From: Geminicoccus sp.
GTDB taxonomy: Bacteria > Pseudomonadota > Alphaproteobacteria > UBA7985
Length of the DNA: 64,000 nt
Direction of reading: 5' to 3'
Assembly: GCA_002708995.1 (NCBI GenBank)
Contig: PAPT01000033.1
Location: 1-64,000 of the forward strand
Made by a program: the position numbers and the translations under genes. Under the pieces are notes generated by a model. That model worked only from the letters and a program-made list of their open reading frames with translations. It ran no database searches and had not been told where the DNA came from. Shown in pieces: positions 19,688 through 29,461 of this stretch (the first letter of the stretch is position 1; every line of letters starts with the position of its first letter).

Positions 19688-19719
19688 GGCTGCGCAGGGC
19701 TAACCTGCGCGGCCTTTTT
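19688..19719 (+). terminator. Rho-independent terminator
   Basis: Stem ggctgcgcagg/cctgcgcggcc with one G-T pair, loop gctaa, followed by five T. About 40 bases after the small OmpA-like gene. Confidence 0.9.
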
Positions 19720-19779
19720 CGTGCTTGGCAAGCGCCCTTTACCCTTGTCTGATCCGGCGGCGAGGGAGGCATTTCATTT

Positions 19780-20808
19780 ATGCCCAACAATCTGATGGCC
19801 GTCCTGTACGTCGTGCTCGCGGTCCTGTTCTTCAACGTCAACGACAGCCTGATGAAAGAGCTGTTCGTCAACGAGCCGATCTATGTCGTGATCAGCATGC
19901 GCGCGCTGCTGGTCGTGATCATCCTGACCGCCAGTATTCTCGCCGTGCTGCGCGCCAACCCGCTGCTGGGTCTGCGCGATCGGGGGACAATGATCTTCGG
20001 TGTGGGCGAGTGCCTGATCGCCATGCCCTACCTGACCTCGCTGCTGTTCCTCTCGCTGGGGGTGTCGGCAGCGCTGATCTTCACCGCGCCGATCATCACC
20101 ACGGCGCTGGGGGCGGTCGTTCTGCGGGAACAAGTCGGCCGCTACCGCTGGAGCGCGGTGGTTCTAGGCTTCGTCGGCGTGCTGCTGATCGCCCTTGCCG
20201 AACCGCTGTTGCGGGCACTCTTGCCAACGCTGGGGACGCGGCTCTACGTCGCAGCGGCGCCGGGCGAGAGCAGCAGTCTGGCCAGCCAGCTGCGCTGGAT
20301 CCTGCTCGCGCCCCTGTTTGCAGCCATTGGCCTGTCCATCCGCGATATGCTGGCCCGCGCCATCCCGTCCAAGCTGCCCACGGCCTACAACGCCACTTAC
20401 GCCGCTGTATTCGTGCTGCTGTCTTCTGTGGTTTGCTTCATCGTGGTCACCCCCCTGTTCCCCGCCGTGTTCCAGCCGACGATGCAGGGCCGCGACTATT
20501 TCACCGTGCTTGCAGACTTCCGCCCGGTTGTCTGGCTCAAGCTGGGGCTCTCAGCCCTGCTGATCAGCGTCGCCTACTACCTCTCTGCCCTCGCCCTGCG
20601 CATCGGAGAGCTGAGCGTGATCAGCCCATTTCGCTATGTCGGCCTGCCCAGTGCCATGGTGCTGGATTTCGTCATGTTCAGGGCGGTGCCGCAGTGGAAT
20701 GAGTACACCGGCGCTATTCTGATCGTGCTGGCCGGGCTGGTGATCCTGTGGCGGGAAGCCAGCCTGGGGCAACTCCGCGCGCGCCACCCGGCCAACCGGC
20801 GGGGCTGA
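19780..20808 (+). CDS. EamA-family (DMT) transporter
   Basis: 342-residue inner-membrane protein with about ten hydrophobic segments in two EamA repeats; the first repeat starts AVLYVVLAVLFFNVNDSLMK and contains the conserved EPIYVVISMRALLV segment. An insert of about 40 residues (around residues 140-180) separates the repeats. The end WREASLGQLRARHP is basic and cytosolic. Substrate unknown; exporters of amino acids or metabolites are common in the family. Confidence 0.85.
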   Translation: MPNNLMAVLYVVLAVLFFNVNDSLMKELFVNEPIYVVISMRALLVVIILTASILAVLRANPLLGLRDRGTMIFGVGECLIAMPYLTSLLFLSLGVSAALIFTAPIITTALGAVVLREQVGRYRWSAVVLGFVGVLLIALAEPLLRALLPTLGTRLYVAAAPGESSSLASQLRWILLAPLFAAIGLSIRDMLARAIPSKLPTAYNATYAAVFVLLSSVVCFIVVTPLFPAVFQPTMQGRDYFTVLADFRPVVWLKLGLSALLISVAYYLSALALRIGELSVISPFRYVGLPSAMVLDFVMFRAVPQWNEYTGAILIVLAGLVILWREASLGQLRARHPANRRG

Positions 20809-20905
20809 GCCCGCTGGCGCTTTGGTCACAGCGGTCCCCGCTTGATTAGGCAGCAGGCTTCGCTATCTTCGCGCCTGATATCACCGACGCGCGGGAGGCG
20901 GTCCC

Positions 20906-22699
20906 ATGACCTACCAGAGCCCAACCCAAGACATCGTTTTTGCCCTGCAGACGCTGGCCGACCTCGACCGGCTGTGTGAGCTGCCCGGCCTCGAAGAGAC
21001 CAGCAGCGACCTTGTTGGCCAACTGATTGAAGAGGGTGGCAAGTTTTTCTCCGAAGAGCTGGCGCCAACCAACTGGGAGGCGGACCAGGCCGCCTGCACC
21101 CTCGAAAACGGCGTGGTTCGGACCTACGAAAAGTTCCCCGCGCTGTACCGTAGCTACCGGGAAACCGGCTGGATCGGCGCGGCCTACGAGGCCGAAATCG
21201 GCGGCATGGGCCTGCCCTGGGCGGTCAATGCCGCCGGGCAGGAAATGCTGTTCGCCGCCAACATGTCGTTCTCGCTGTGCCCGCTGCTCTCTCAGGGGGC
21301 GATCGAAACCATCGAGGCCCACGGCTCACCCGAGCAGCGCGCCACCTTCCTCGAGCGCATGGTCTCCGGTGAGTGGACCGGCACCATGAACCTGACCGAG
21401 CCCCACGCCGGCTCGGATGTTGGCGCGCTCAAGTCCCGCGCAGAACCGCAGCCGGACGGCACCTACCGCATTTTCGGGCAGAAGATTTACATCACCTTCG
21501 GCGAGCACGACCTCGCCGAGAACATCGTGCATCTGGTACTGGCCCGGACCCCGGGTGCGCCGGCGGGCACCAAGGGCATCTCCCTGTTCATCGTGCCGAA
21601 GTTCCTTGTCAACAACGACGGCAGCCTCGGCGCACGCAACGACGCCAAATGCATCAAGCTCGAAGAAAAGCTCGGCATCCACGCCAGCCCCACCTGCGTC
21701 ATGCAGTACGGCGACGACGGCGGGGCCGTGGGCTACCTGATCGGGCCGGAAAACGGCGGCATGTCGTGCATGTTCACGATGATGAACAACGCGCGCCTCA
21801 GCGTCGGCATTCAAGGGCTGGGCATCGCCGAGCGCGCCTTCCAGCATGCTCTGGCCTATGCCAAGGATCGCGTGCAGTCGACCAAGATCGGCGGCAGGTC
21901 GAAGGACAGCGTGCGCATCATCGAACACCCGGATGTGCGGCGGAACCTGCTGCTGATGAAAGCGCAGGTCGAGGCCTTCCGCGGTCTCGCCTACCACGCC
22001 ACCAGCCACATCGACATGGCCCGCTGGAACGCGGACAGCGATGAAGCCGCGCGCGCCCAGCGCCGGGTCGATCTGCTGACCCCTATCGTCAAGGGCTGGG
22101 GCACGGACATCGCCTGCGAAATCGCCTCCATCGGGGTGCAGATCCACGGCGGCATGGGCTTTGTCGAAGAAACCGGCGCGGCGCAGTACTACCGCGACGC
22201 CCGCATCCTGCCGATCTATGAGGGCACCAACGGCATTCAAGCGCTGGACCTGATCGGGCGCAAGCTGGCCCGTGACCGAGGCCGGGCGGCCGGTGAGATG
22301 TTGACCGAAATGACCGCCGTCGTCGACCGGCTGGAGGCTTCTGACCACCTCAGCCTGCGCGCCATCGCCCTGCGGCTGAAGTTAGCGCTGGCGGACCTTG
22401 AAGCCGCTTCGAACTATCTGCTGGACACCGCCGGAGACAGCATGCCCTCTGCGGCTGTTGGTGCGACGCCTTACCTGACGCTCTGGGGGACGGTCGCCGG
22501 CGGCTGGGTTATGGCGTTGCAGGCGCTGGAGGCGCAGCAACGGCTGGCCGATGGCGACAGCGAGACCCGCTTCCTGTCCACCAAGCTGGTCACCGCGCGG
22601 TTCTTCGCAGACCAGTTCTTGCCCCGGTCCTCGGGCCTGCTCGAAGCCGTGAAGTCGAGCGCCGACGAAGTCATCGGGCTCGACGAAGCCGCATTCTGA
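20906..22699 (+). CDS. Acyl-CoA dehydrogenase, DmdC-like
   Basis: 597-residue FAD flavoenzyme, longer than ordinary acyl-CoA dehydrogenases (about 380) and of the size of the FadE-like subgroup with 3-methylmercaptopropionyl-CoA dehydrogenase (DmdC). Visible: helical N-terminal domain, LTEPHAGSDVGALKSRAEP (FAD/substrate strand), the ITFGEHDLAENIVHLVLAR insertion typical of this group, and PIYEGTNGIQALDLIGRKL near residue 445 with the catalytic Glu. Oxidises an acyl-CoA to the enoyl-CoA; chain preference is not readable. Monocistronic; glpK starts 97 bases downstream. Confidence 0.9.
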   Translation: MTYQSPTQDIVFALQTLADLDRLCELPGLEETSSDLVGQLIEEGGKFFSEELAPTNWEADQAACTLENGVVRTYEKFPALYRSYRETGWIGAAYEAEIGGMGLPWAVNAAGQEMLFAANMSFSLCPLLSQGAIETIEAHGSPEQRATFLERMVSGEWTGTMNLTEPHAGSDVGALKSRAEPQPDGTYRIFGQKIYITFGEHDLAENIVHLVLARTPGAPAGTKGISLFIVPKFLVNNDGSLGARNDAKCIKLEEKLGIHASPTCVMQYGDDGGAVGYLIGPENGGMSCMFTMMNNARLSVGIQGLGIAERAFQHALAYAKDRVQSTKIGGRSKDSVRIIEHPDVRRNLLLMKAQVEAFRGLAYHATSHIDMARWNADSDEAARAQRRVDLLTPIVKGWGTDIACEIASIGVQIHGGMGFVEETGAAQYYRDARILPIYEGTNGIQALDLIGRKLARDRGRAAGEMLTEMTAVVDRLEASDHLSLRAIALRLKLALADLEAASNYLLDTAGDSMPSAAVGATPYLTLWGTVAGGWVMALQALEAQQRLADGDSETRFLSTKLVTARFFADQFLPRSSGLLEAVKSSADEVIGLDEAAF

Positions 22700-22796
22700 A
22701 AAAGTCTTCCGGTTTCCCGCCCCGGGGCTGGCGAGCCGTGGGCGTTATCCCTAGGGTAGCGCTCAGGCCCGGCACGACTTTGGGGAGGATAAGGCA

Positions 22797-24287
22797 GTGG
22801 CAAAAGCGGTAATGGCAATCGATCAGGGCACGACGAGCAGTCGCGCCATCCTGTTCGATGCGGATTTCAACAGCCTGAGTGTGGCGCAGCAGGAGTTCAC
22901 CCAGTTTTACCCGAAATCGGGCTGGGTCGAGCACGACGCCGATGAAATCTGGCGTTCGGTCGTCGACGTGGCCCGGGACGCAGTGGCGCAGGCTGGCCTG
23001 ACCGCCGCCGATGTCGCCGCCATCGGCATCACCAATCAGCGCGAGACCGTGGTTGTGTGGGACCGGGCGACCGGGGAGCCAATCCACCCCGCCATCGTGT
23101 GGCAGGATCGACGGACAGCGGACTTCTGCACCCAGCTGAAGGCAGCGGGCCACGAAGCCATGGTCACGGCCAAGACCGGGCTGCTGCTCGATCCCTATTT
23201 CTCCGGGACCAAGCTGGCGTGGTTGCTGGACAGCGTCGAGGGCGCGCGCGCGCGCGCCACGGCCGGAGAGCTAGCCTTCGGCACCATTGATACCTGGCTG
23301 CTGTACCGGCTCACCGAGGGTGCGGTTCACCGCACCGATGCCACCAACGCCTGCCGTACGGTGCTGTTCAACATCCACGAACAGCGCTGGGACCCGGAGC
23401 TGCTTGCCATGCTCAACATTCCTGAAGCCATGCTGCCCGAGGTCTGCGACAACGCCGCCGAGTTTGGCACCACGGCCTTGCTCGGTGAAGGGACTGCGGT
23501 GCCGATCACGGCCATGGCCGGGGACCAGCACGCAGCCGTGGTGGGACAGGGCTGCTTCCAGCCCGGCATGCTCAAGTCGACCTACGGCACCGGCTGTTTC
23601 GCGGTTCTCAACACCGGGGCGCGGGCTGTTCCGTCAAACAACCGCCTGCTGACCACCCTCGCCTACCGCCTCAACGGCGAGCCAACCTACGCACTGGAGG
23701 GGTCGATTTTCATCGCTGGGGCCACCGTGCAGTGGCTACGCGACGGCCTTGGCATCCTCGAGAACGCAGCCCAGTCGGGCTTACTGGCCGACAGTGCCGA
23801 TGCCGAACAGGACGTGGTTCTGGTCCCCGCCTTTACCGGCCTGGGCGCCCCGCACTGGGACAGTGAGGCGCGCGGCGCCATCTTCGGGCTGACCCGTAAC
23901 TCCGGCCCGGCAGAATTCGCGCGCGCGGCGCTGGAAGCCGTATGCTTCCAGACCAACGATCTGCTGACCGCAATGAAGGCAGACTGGGCCGACGCTGCGC
24001 ACACCACCCTGCGGGTTGACGGTGGCATGACCGCCAGCGATTGGACCATGCAAGCGCTGGCCGACGTTCTCGACGCAGCGGTGGAACGGCCGGTGGTCAC
24101 GGAAACGACGGCGCTGGGCGTGGCCTACCTTGCTGGCGCGCAGGTCGGGTTCTACGGGGATCAGGCCGACTTCGCCCACCGCTGGCAGCTCGATCAGCGG
24201 TTCGAGCCGGGCTGGGACGCGGAACGCCGCGACCGCAAGATCGCCCTCTGGAACGATGCGGTACGGCGAACGCTGAGCGGTACCTGA
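22797..24287 (+). CDS. glpK: Glycerol kinase
   Basis: 496 residues; phosphorylates glycerol to glycerol 3-phosphate. FGGY signatures are clear: [15 protein letters not shown] at the start, [12 protein letters not shown], the glycerol-site [18 protein letters not shown] and [11 protein letters not shown]. The GTG start follows gggagga at good spacing. No glpF or glpD neighbour; a shared terminator follows, opposite mscL. Confidence 0.97.
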   Translation: MAKAVMAIDQGTTSSRAILFDADFNSLSVAQQEFTQFYPKSGWVEHDADEIWRSVVDVARDAVAQAGLTAADVAAIGITNQRETVVVWDRATGEPIHPAIVWQDRRTADFCTQLKAAGHEAMVTAKTGLLLDPYFSGTKLAWLLDSVEGARARATAGELAFGTIDTWLLYRLTEGAVHRTDATNACRTVLFNIHEQRWDPELLAMLNIPEAMLPEVCDNAAEFGTTALLGEGTAVPITAMAGDQHAAVVGQGCFQPGMLKSTYGTGCFAVLNTGARAVPSNNRLLTTLAYRLNGEPTYALEGSIFIAGATVQWLRDGLGILENAAQSGLLADSADAEQDVVLVPAFTGLGAPHWDSEARGAIFGLTRNSGPAEFARAALEAVCFQTNDLLTAMKADWADAAHTTLRVDGGMTASDWTMQALADVLDAAVERPVVTETTALGVAYLAGAQVGFYGDQADFAHRWQLDQRFEPGWDAERRDRKIALWNDAVRRTLSGT

Positions 24288-24375
24288 CCAAGACGACGAA
24301 GGAAGGGGCGAAGGGCAAGGAGAAGGCTCCGACCCCCGGCAAACAGAGTTTTTGGTGCTGGAACGCCGGAGCAAT

Positions 24376-24402
24376 AAAAAGGGGAGCCGGGGCTCCCCTT
24401 TT
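24376..24402. terminator. Bidirectional terminator between glpK and mscL
   Basis: Perfect hairpin ggggagc/gctcccc (24381-24387 with 24392-24398) flanked by AAAAA on the left and TTTT on the right, so it can work for both convergent genes. Confidence 0.9.
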
Positions 24403-24422
24403 CGGTTGGCAGAGACTGCTGA

Positions 24423-24834
24423 TCAGTTGGCGGAGCTGCGCAGGGCATCCCGGATTTCTTCGAGCAGCACTTCCTGCCGGCGGCTCGGCTGGCGCCTCTT
24501 CCTGCTTCCGGCAGAAGCGGTTGTAGGTCCGCACCATCATGAACAGCGCGAAGGCAATGATGATGAACTCAATGACGGTGTTGATGAATACACCGTAGTT
24601 GAGTGTGGAGACGCCGGCTTCCTGCGCGGCGGCGAGCGTGTCAAAGCTGCAGCTGCCCAGTACGATGAAACAGTTGGTGAAATCAGCACCGCCCGTGACC
24701 AGCCCGACGACGGGCATGATCATGTCGTTGACCAGCGATTTAACGATGGCGTTGAACGCCAGACCCAGGATGAAGGCAACGGCAAATTCGATCACGTTGC
24801 CACGTTAGATAAACTCCCAGAATTCTTTCAGCAT
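24423..24834 (-). pseudogene. mscL: Large-conductance mechanosensitive channel, disrupted
   Basis: MscL forms the pentameric emergency release channel of the inner membrane. The start (MLKEFWEFI) at 24834 with its ribosome site is intact, but codon 10 is TAA (24807-24805), where family members have a sense codon before RGNV. Beyond it NVIEFAVAFILGLAFNAIVKS and the second membrane helix NTVIEFIIIAFALFMMVR are well conserved. Near the C-terminus the frame shifts by one base after QEEAPAEP: the expected end QEVLLEEIRDALRSSAN is in another frame and stops at 24423. Two independent lesions make a pseudogene likely; assembly error is the alternative. Confidence 0.88.
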
Positions 24835-24849
24835 AGGCTCGGGGTATCC

Positions 24850-25815
24850 TCAGATTTCGAGAATGGTCGACCCGATGGTTTCACGGGCCTCCAGGCCACG
24901 GTGGGCTTCAGCCACCTCGGCAAAGGGAAGACGCCGCCCGATGACAGGTTTGACATCGCCGGACTGCATCACGCTAAAGAGATCCCCTGCAACCCGGTTA
25001 AGTTGCGCCCTGTTAGAAATATACGCGAAAAGCGTTGGTCTTTGCATGTATAAACAACCACGCGAGGCCAAAGCCGACGGCGCAACACCGGCGATGGCCC
25101 CTGAAGAGTTGCCAAAAGTGATGAAGTAACCCAGCGGCTTGAGGCAATCGAGCGAGCCCTCCAGCGTTGCCTGCCCCACGGAATCGTAGACCACGGGCAC
25201 GCCGCCACCCGAGAGGTCCCGAACCTGCTCGACCCAATTGTCGTCACGGTAGTTGACGCAGTGGGTGGCGCCGTTATCGAGCGCGAGCTGGCATTTTTCG
25301 GCTGTGCCCGCTGTACCGATGAGCTTGACCCCCATGGCGCGTGCCCACTGGCAGGCGAGCAGGCCGACCCCGCCAGCGGCGGAGTGGAACAGGCAGGTCT
25401 GACCGGGCTGGATGGGGTAGGACTGCTTGAGCAGATACTGCACGGTCATGCCCTTGAGCAGGGAAGCGGCGGCGGCCTCGTTGCTGACACCCTCAGGCAG
25501 CAGCACGGCCTTGTCTGCGGGGACCAGGCATTCTTCGGCGTAAGCACCAGGGGCTAGACTCCCCACACGATCCCCGACTTTGAAGCCATCGGCCCCCGGG
25601 CCGACCTCGGTGATCTCGCCCGCGCTCTCGGAGCCCAGCACGAAGGGCAATTCGCCCGCATATAGGCCGTCGCGGAAGTAAACGTCGATGAAGTTCAGCC
25701 CAACGTGGGTGTTGCGGACCCGAATTTCGCCTTCGCCCGGCATGCCCACCTCGCGGTCTTCGATGGTCAGGGCTTCCAGACCCCCGGTCTTGCGGATGAT
25801 TACGGCTTTGCTCAC
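24850..25815 (-). CDS. qor: NADPH:quinone oxidoreductase (zeta-crystallin type)
   Basis: 321-residue zinc-free member of the medium-chain dehydrogenase superfamily. GLNFIDVYFRDGLY near residue 40, the Rossmann motif FHSAAGGVGLLACQWA (about 146-161) and FGNSSGAIAGVAP are typical of QOR, which reduces quinones by one electron using NADPH. GTG start at 25815 behind ggaaggga. Cytosolic; alone between mscL and a divergent permease. Confidence 0.9.
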   Translation of the reverse strand: MSKAVIIRKTGGLEALTIEDREVGMPGEGEIRVRNTHVGLNFIDVYFRDGLYAGELPFVLGSESAGEITEVGPGADGFKVGDRVGSLAPGAYAEECLVPADKAVLLPEGVSNEAAAASLLKGMTVQYLLKQSYPIQPGQTCLFHSAAGGVGLLACQWARAMGVKLIGTAGTAEKCQLALDNGATHCVNYRDDNWVEQVRDLSGGGVPVVYDSVGQATLEGSLDCLKPLGYFITFGNSSGAIAGVAPSALASRGCLYMQRPTLFAYISNRAQLNRVAGDLFSVMQSGDVKPVIGRRLPFAEVAEAHRGLEARETIGSTILEI

Positions 25816-25988
25816 GTCATTTCCCTTCCAGTTTTCCCTGTGGCCGGGTTGGTCCGGCCGGTGTGACTGAGACTGTGCCTCAACGCCTGCGCATAAAAAA
25901 GAGCCAAAACCAGCCTAAGTGGTTGCATGATTCTGGCTAAGGCGCAGAATGTAGCCTCCTTTGTCCCGCAGCATTGAGACGATAATCG

Positions 25989-27113
25989 ATGACATCCAGA
26001 AAGCCGTCGGGGGCGGTTCGTACGTCGATCCTGAACATCGGTGCCGCCATTTTGATCCTTGCGGCCGTGGTGGCTGCGCTCGCGTTGGGGCGGCCGTTCC
26101 TGCTGCCACTCGTGCTGGCTGTGGTGGTTTGGTACGTGATCGCCAGCCTCCGGGATTTTATGTCGGGTCTCAATATCGGTGGATTTCAGCTGCCGCGATG
26201 GGTGTCGTTGCTGCTCGCCATGGGGGTGATCGGATCGATCGCTTATTTCGTGGTCAATATCGTGCTGGCCAGTTTCTCGTCTTTGCTGGGTGACTTCCCG
26301 GCCTATGCCGCCGATGCCAACCGCCTTCTGGCCCTGCTGCAGGGGCTGCTGCCCGAGGGCCTTATCCTCGACATCAACCTACAGGACCAGTTCGACCGCA
26401 TTCTGGGCATCGCTAACAACTTCGCCGGGCAGCTTCGGCTGGTGACACAGAACCTAGTGATCGTGGTGATCTATGTCGCCTTCATGCTGGTCGAGGATCA
26501 GCGGTTTTCCTCCAAGCTCAAGCATCTGTTCCCCCGCGCTGACGACTACTCCCGCGCGCGGATCATGCTTGGGACCATCAGCCGGAAGATTCAGGCCTAC
26601 CTCGCCGTCAAAACGCTGATGAGCCTGATCACGGCGGTGATGGCCTATGTCATCCTGCTGGTCTTCGACATCAACTACGCGCCCGTATGGGCGATGCTGG
26701 TGTTCTTCCTGAACTTCATCCCGGTGGTGGGCTCGATCATCGCGGTCATGCTGCCCGCCGCCATGGCGGTGTTGCAGTTCTGGGACGGTAGCGCTTGGGT
26801 CATCCTCGTGGTAACAGGTCTGTTGATCGGCATTCAGCAACTGGTCGGCAGCTTCCTCGAACCCCGGTTCCTGGGCAATTCGCTCAACCTCTCGCCGCTA
26901 ATCATTCTGGTATCACTGTCGTTCTGGGGCTTCCTGTGGGGGCCGGTCGGCATGCTGATTTCCGTACCTGTCACGGTCATGCTCGCGATCATTTTTGCCT
27001 CGGTCCCGGCGACGCGGTGGATCGCGGTGCTGCTCAGTCAGAACGGCGACAGCGTCGAGGAAGAATTCGGTCCCGTGGTCGCACCGGTGGCTGGCCGTGA
27101 CGCTCAGGACTGA
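25989..27113 (+). CDS. AI-2E family transporter (PerM/UPF0118)
   Basis: 374-residue inner-membrane protein with about eight hydrophobic segments. The C-terminal signature is present: NFIPVVGSIIAVMLPA, QQLVGSFLEPRFLGNSLNLSPLIILVSLSFWGFLWGPVGMLISVPVTV. Members export autoinducer-2, sodium or unknown solutes; specificity is not predictable. ygfZ follows after 42 bases and may be cotranscribed. Confidence 0.9.
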   Translation: MTSRKPSGAVRTSILNIGAAILILAAVVAALALGRPFLLPLVLAVVVWYVIASLRDFMSGLNIGGFQLPRWVSLLLAMGVIGSIAYFVVNIVLASFSSLLGDFPAYAADANRLLALLQGLLPEGLILDINLQDQFDRILGIANNFAGQLRLVTQNLVIVVIYVAFMLVEDQRFSSKLKHLFPRADDYSRARIMLGTISRKIQAYLAVKTLMSLITAVMAYVILLVFDINYAPVWAMLVFFLNFIPVVGSIIAVMLPAAMAVLQFWDGSAWVILVVTGLLIGIQQLVGSFLEPRFLGNSLNLSPLIILVSLSFWGFLWGPVGMLISVPVTVMLAIIFASVPATRWIAVLLSQNGDSVEEEFGPVVAPVAGRDAQD

Positions 27114-27155
27114 GCCCCGGATGACCCGCCGGACTGAGGCTGGGAGGCGGCCGCG

Positions 27156-28052
27156 ATGACGGCGCCGCGGTGCTGGCTCGATAATCGCGCCGTGCTCGCG
27201 GTATCGGGCGACGACCGCTTCGATTTTCTCAACACCCTGCTGAGCGCGGACGTGGCCAAGGACGCGGGCGGTGCAGCCTTCGCTGCGCTGCTGACCCCAC
27301 AGGGGAAACTGCTGGCCGACGTGCTTTGCTACACGGACTGGGACCGGATCCTGATCGACTTCCCGAGGGGCAGCGACTTCGACAAGCGATTGCGGATGTA
27401 CAAGCTGCGGGCGGCGGTGGACCTCGCGCTGCTGGAAGACTGGGGAGTCGGCGTGGTAATGCCACAGGCCTTGGCTGCCCTTCAGCACGAATACGAGCAA
27501 CAGGCGTCGAAGCTGCACCCCGGCGCCGACCAACTCGGTGCGGGAATGGACGACAGCGCAGTGACTTTTGCTGATCCCCGGTCCGATCGCCTTGGATGGC
27601 GGGTGCTTGGGCCCAATTTGAGCACCGGCGCTGGCGGCGGCGAAGCGACCGGGGCGGGTATTCGGCAGGACTATGACCGCGCCCGGATCGCCGCCGTCGT
27701 TCCCGAGGGTCCGGTTGATCTCAAGCCCAACAAGGCGCTGCTGATGGAGAGCGGGTTCGAACGCCTCGGCGGGGTAGACTTCAGGAAGGGGTGCTACGTC
27801 GGGCAGGAAGTCACGGCGCGGATGAAGTACCGCAATCTGGGCAAGAAACGCCTGATGGCGCTCACGTCTGAGGCAGCTTTGCAGCCCGGAGACGCCGTGC
27901 TTGCTGGGGAGCGTCAGGCAGGCGAGGTCCTAACCGCCGTGGGTGGGGCTGCGCTCGGGCTGATCCGGCACGAGGCCATCAGCGAGAGGCTGCGGGCTGA
28001 GAGTGGCGTTGCGGTGACCATCAGTGCCGACCCGGATGCTGTCGCTGCATAG
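27156..28052 (+). CDS. ygfZ: YgfZ/IBA57-type folate-binding Fe-S cluster protein
   Basis: 298-residue GcvT-related protein needed for maturation or repair of some iron-sulfur enzymes. The diagnostic motif KGCYVGQEVTARM near residue 210 contains the conserved Cys. The N-terminal part (VSGDDRFDFLNTLLSADV, TPQGKLLADV) matches the tetrahydrofolate-binding fold. Cytosolic. Confidence 0.93.
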   Translation: MTAPRCWLDNRAVLAVSGDDRFDFLNTLLSADVAKDAGGAAFAALLTPQGKLLADVLCYTDWDRILIDFPRGSDFDKRLRMYKLRAAVDLALLEDWGVGVVMPQALAALQHEYEQQASKLHPGADQLGAGMDDSAVTFADPRSDRLGWRVLGPNLSTGAGGGEATGAGIRQDYDRARIAAVVPEGPVDLKPNKALLMESGFERLGGVDFRKGCYVGQEVTARMKYRNLGKKRLMALTSEAALQPGDAVLAGERQAGEVLTAVGGAALGLIRHEAISERLRAESGVAVTISADPDAVAA

Positions 28053-28061
28053 TGGTAGCGC

Positions 28062-28361
28062 GCTCGATTTGACGCCGCTTTGCTGCTTTCAAATCTCCCA
28101 CACGGAGGCTTTTTACCTTTGCGCTCAAAACGCTTCGCTTTGAGCGCGTTGGAGTTCTACGCGCCTTCTTCTTTTGCCGCTCAAAACGGCTTCACCGTTG
28201 AGCGTGTGGGAGGTCTTCGCTGGAACCACACTCAAAGCGAAGCGTTTTGAGTGTGAATGGAAAGAAGTTGCGCCGACTTGTCCCCGGTCGCGCACTGCGC
28301 GGCCTGTCCGTTTGACTACGCAGGGGAGATTTGAAAGCAGCAAAGCGGCGTCAAATCGAGC
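28062..28361. repeat. MITE-like element with 38-bp perfect inverted ends (repeat copy 3)
   Basis: Bases 28062-28099 and 28324-28361 are perfect reverse complements over 38 positions, enclosing 224 bases. Inside lie nested inverted repeats built on gctcaaaacgcttcgctttgagc (28131-28150) and its relative at about 28229-28255, plus the family segment gaagttgcgccgacttgtcc. The ends equal the core of the dispersed repeat. No coding capacity for a transposase; short frames are accidental. Confidence 0.85.
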
Positions 28362-28416
28362 ACGCAACCCTTCTCCATAAATACGTGAGACAGCGGCCCG
28401 AGCCTAAAGGCAGGGC

Positions 28417-29457
28417 CTAAGGACAGGGGTAGGTATGCTGGCGGTGAAGCCGGTGGATCTCCTTGAGTACCTCTTCACTCAGCGTCACGGTGGTTGCATC
28501 CAGCGCGACCTGAAGCTGCTCGATGGTGGTCCCTCCGGGGATCGATGCCGTCACAAAGGGCTGCATGTAGACAAAGGCATGCGCCATGATCGATGGATCG
28601 AGACCATGGTCGCGGGCCAGCGCAACGTACTTTGCAGCAACCTCATTGCCGTAGTCAGAGCTATAGCCCGAACGCTCCGGCCACAGCGCGAGCCGCGAGC
28701 CAGCCGGTCGGTTTCCATCCAGGTACTTGCCGCTCAGGTGACCCGCTGCCAAGGGCGAGTACGCGAGTAAGGCTACGTCTTCGTTCATGGAGACCTCGGC
28801 GTTGCCGGTGTCAAAAACGCGGTTCAGCAGATTGTAGGGGTTCTGGATCGACGCAACCCGCGCCTGTCCCGTGGCTTCACTGCGGGCAATCCAGTCCATG
28901 ACCCCCCAGGGACTCTCGTTGGAGACACCCCAGGCGCGGATCTTGCCCTCTTTGACCAGCGCGTCGAGTGTTGCCAGTGTCTCGGCACGGTCGGCGCCCT
29001 CGTCCGGGTTTGGGCGGGTCTGGCCGAGCTTGCGGAAGTGCGTCCAGCCACGGTCGGGCCAGTGCAGTTGGTAAAGGTCAATGTAGTCGGTCTGGAGCCG
29101 CCGCAGCGACCCCTCGATGGCCTCTCGGATGCTGCTTTCTGTAAAGCGGGAGACGCCACCCCGGATCCAGTTGAAGCCATCCTCAGGCCCCGTCACCTTG
29201 CTGGCGAGGATGATGTCAGCGCGCTTGCCGGTCCGGGTGAACCATTCGCCGATGATCTCCTCGGTCCGACCCTGCGTGTCGGCCGTGGGTCGACTGGGGT
29301 AGAGCTCGGCTGTGTCGAAAAAGTTGATGCCGTTGGCGCTGGCCCAGTCCATCTGAGCAAAGCCTTCTTCGGCGGAATTTTGCTGTCCCCAGGTCATGGT
29401 GCCGAGGCAGAATTCGGAGACCTTTATGCCGGTCCGGCCCAGTGGCTTCATCTGCAT
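28417..29457 (-). CDS. Aldo/keto reductase (Tas/YajO-like)
   Basis: 346-residue NADP(H)-dependent oxidoreductase with a TIM-barrel fold. LGRTGIKVSEFCLGTMTWG at the start, NFFDTAELYP (catalytic Asp/Tyr, about residues 44-53), DIILASKVTG (Lys) and LYQLHWPDR (His) form the catalytic tetrad. The length and the PSRPTADTQGRTEEIIG loop point to Tas/YajO rather than small reductases. Third gene of fabI-aroC-akr (4-base gap to aroC). An ATG two codons later is also possible. Confidence 0.9.
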   Translation of the reverse strand: MQMKPLGRTGIKVSEFCLGTMTWGQQNSAEEGFAQMDWASANGINFFDTAELYPSRPTADTQGRTEEIIGEWFTRTGKRADIILASKVTGPEDGFNWIRGGVSRFTESSIREAIEGSLRRLQTDYIDLYQLHWPDRGWTHFRKLGQTRPNPDEGADRAETLATLDALVKEGKIRAWGVSNESPWGVMDWIARSEATGQARVASIQNPYNLLNRVFDTGNAEVSMNEDVALLAYSPLAAGHLSGKYLDGNRPAGSRLALWPERSGYSSDYGNEVAAKYVALARDHGLDPSIMAHAFVYMQPFVTASIPGGTTIEQLQVALDATTVTLSEEVLKEIHRLHRQHTYPCP

Positions 29458-29461
29458 TCTG

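Noticed and set aside
28125-28380. Small proteins inside the repeat islands
   Set aside because: Frames follow the palindromic repeat in several copies and frames, without ribosome sites.
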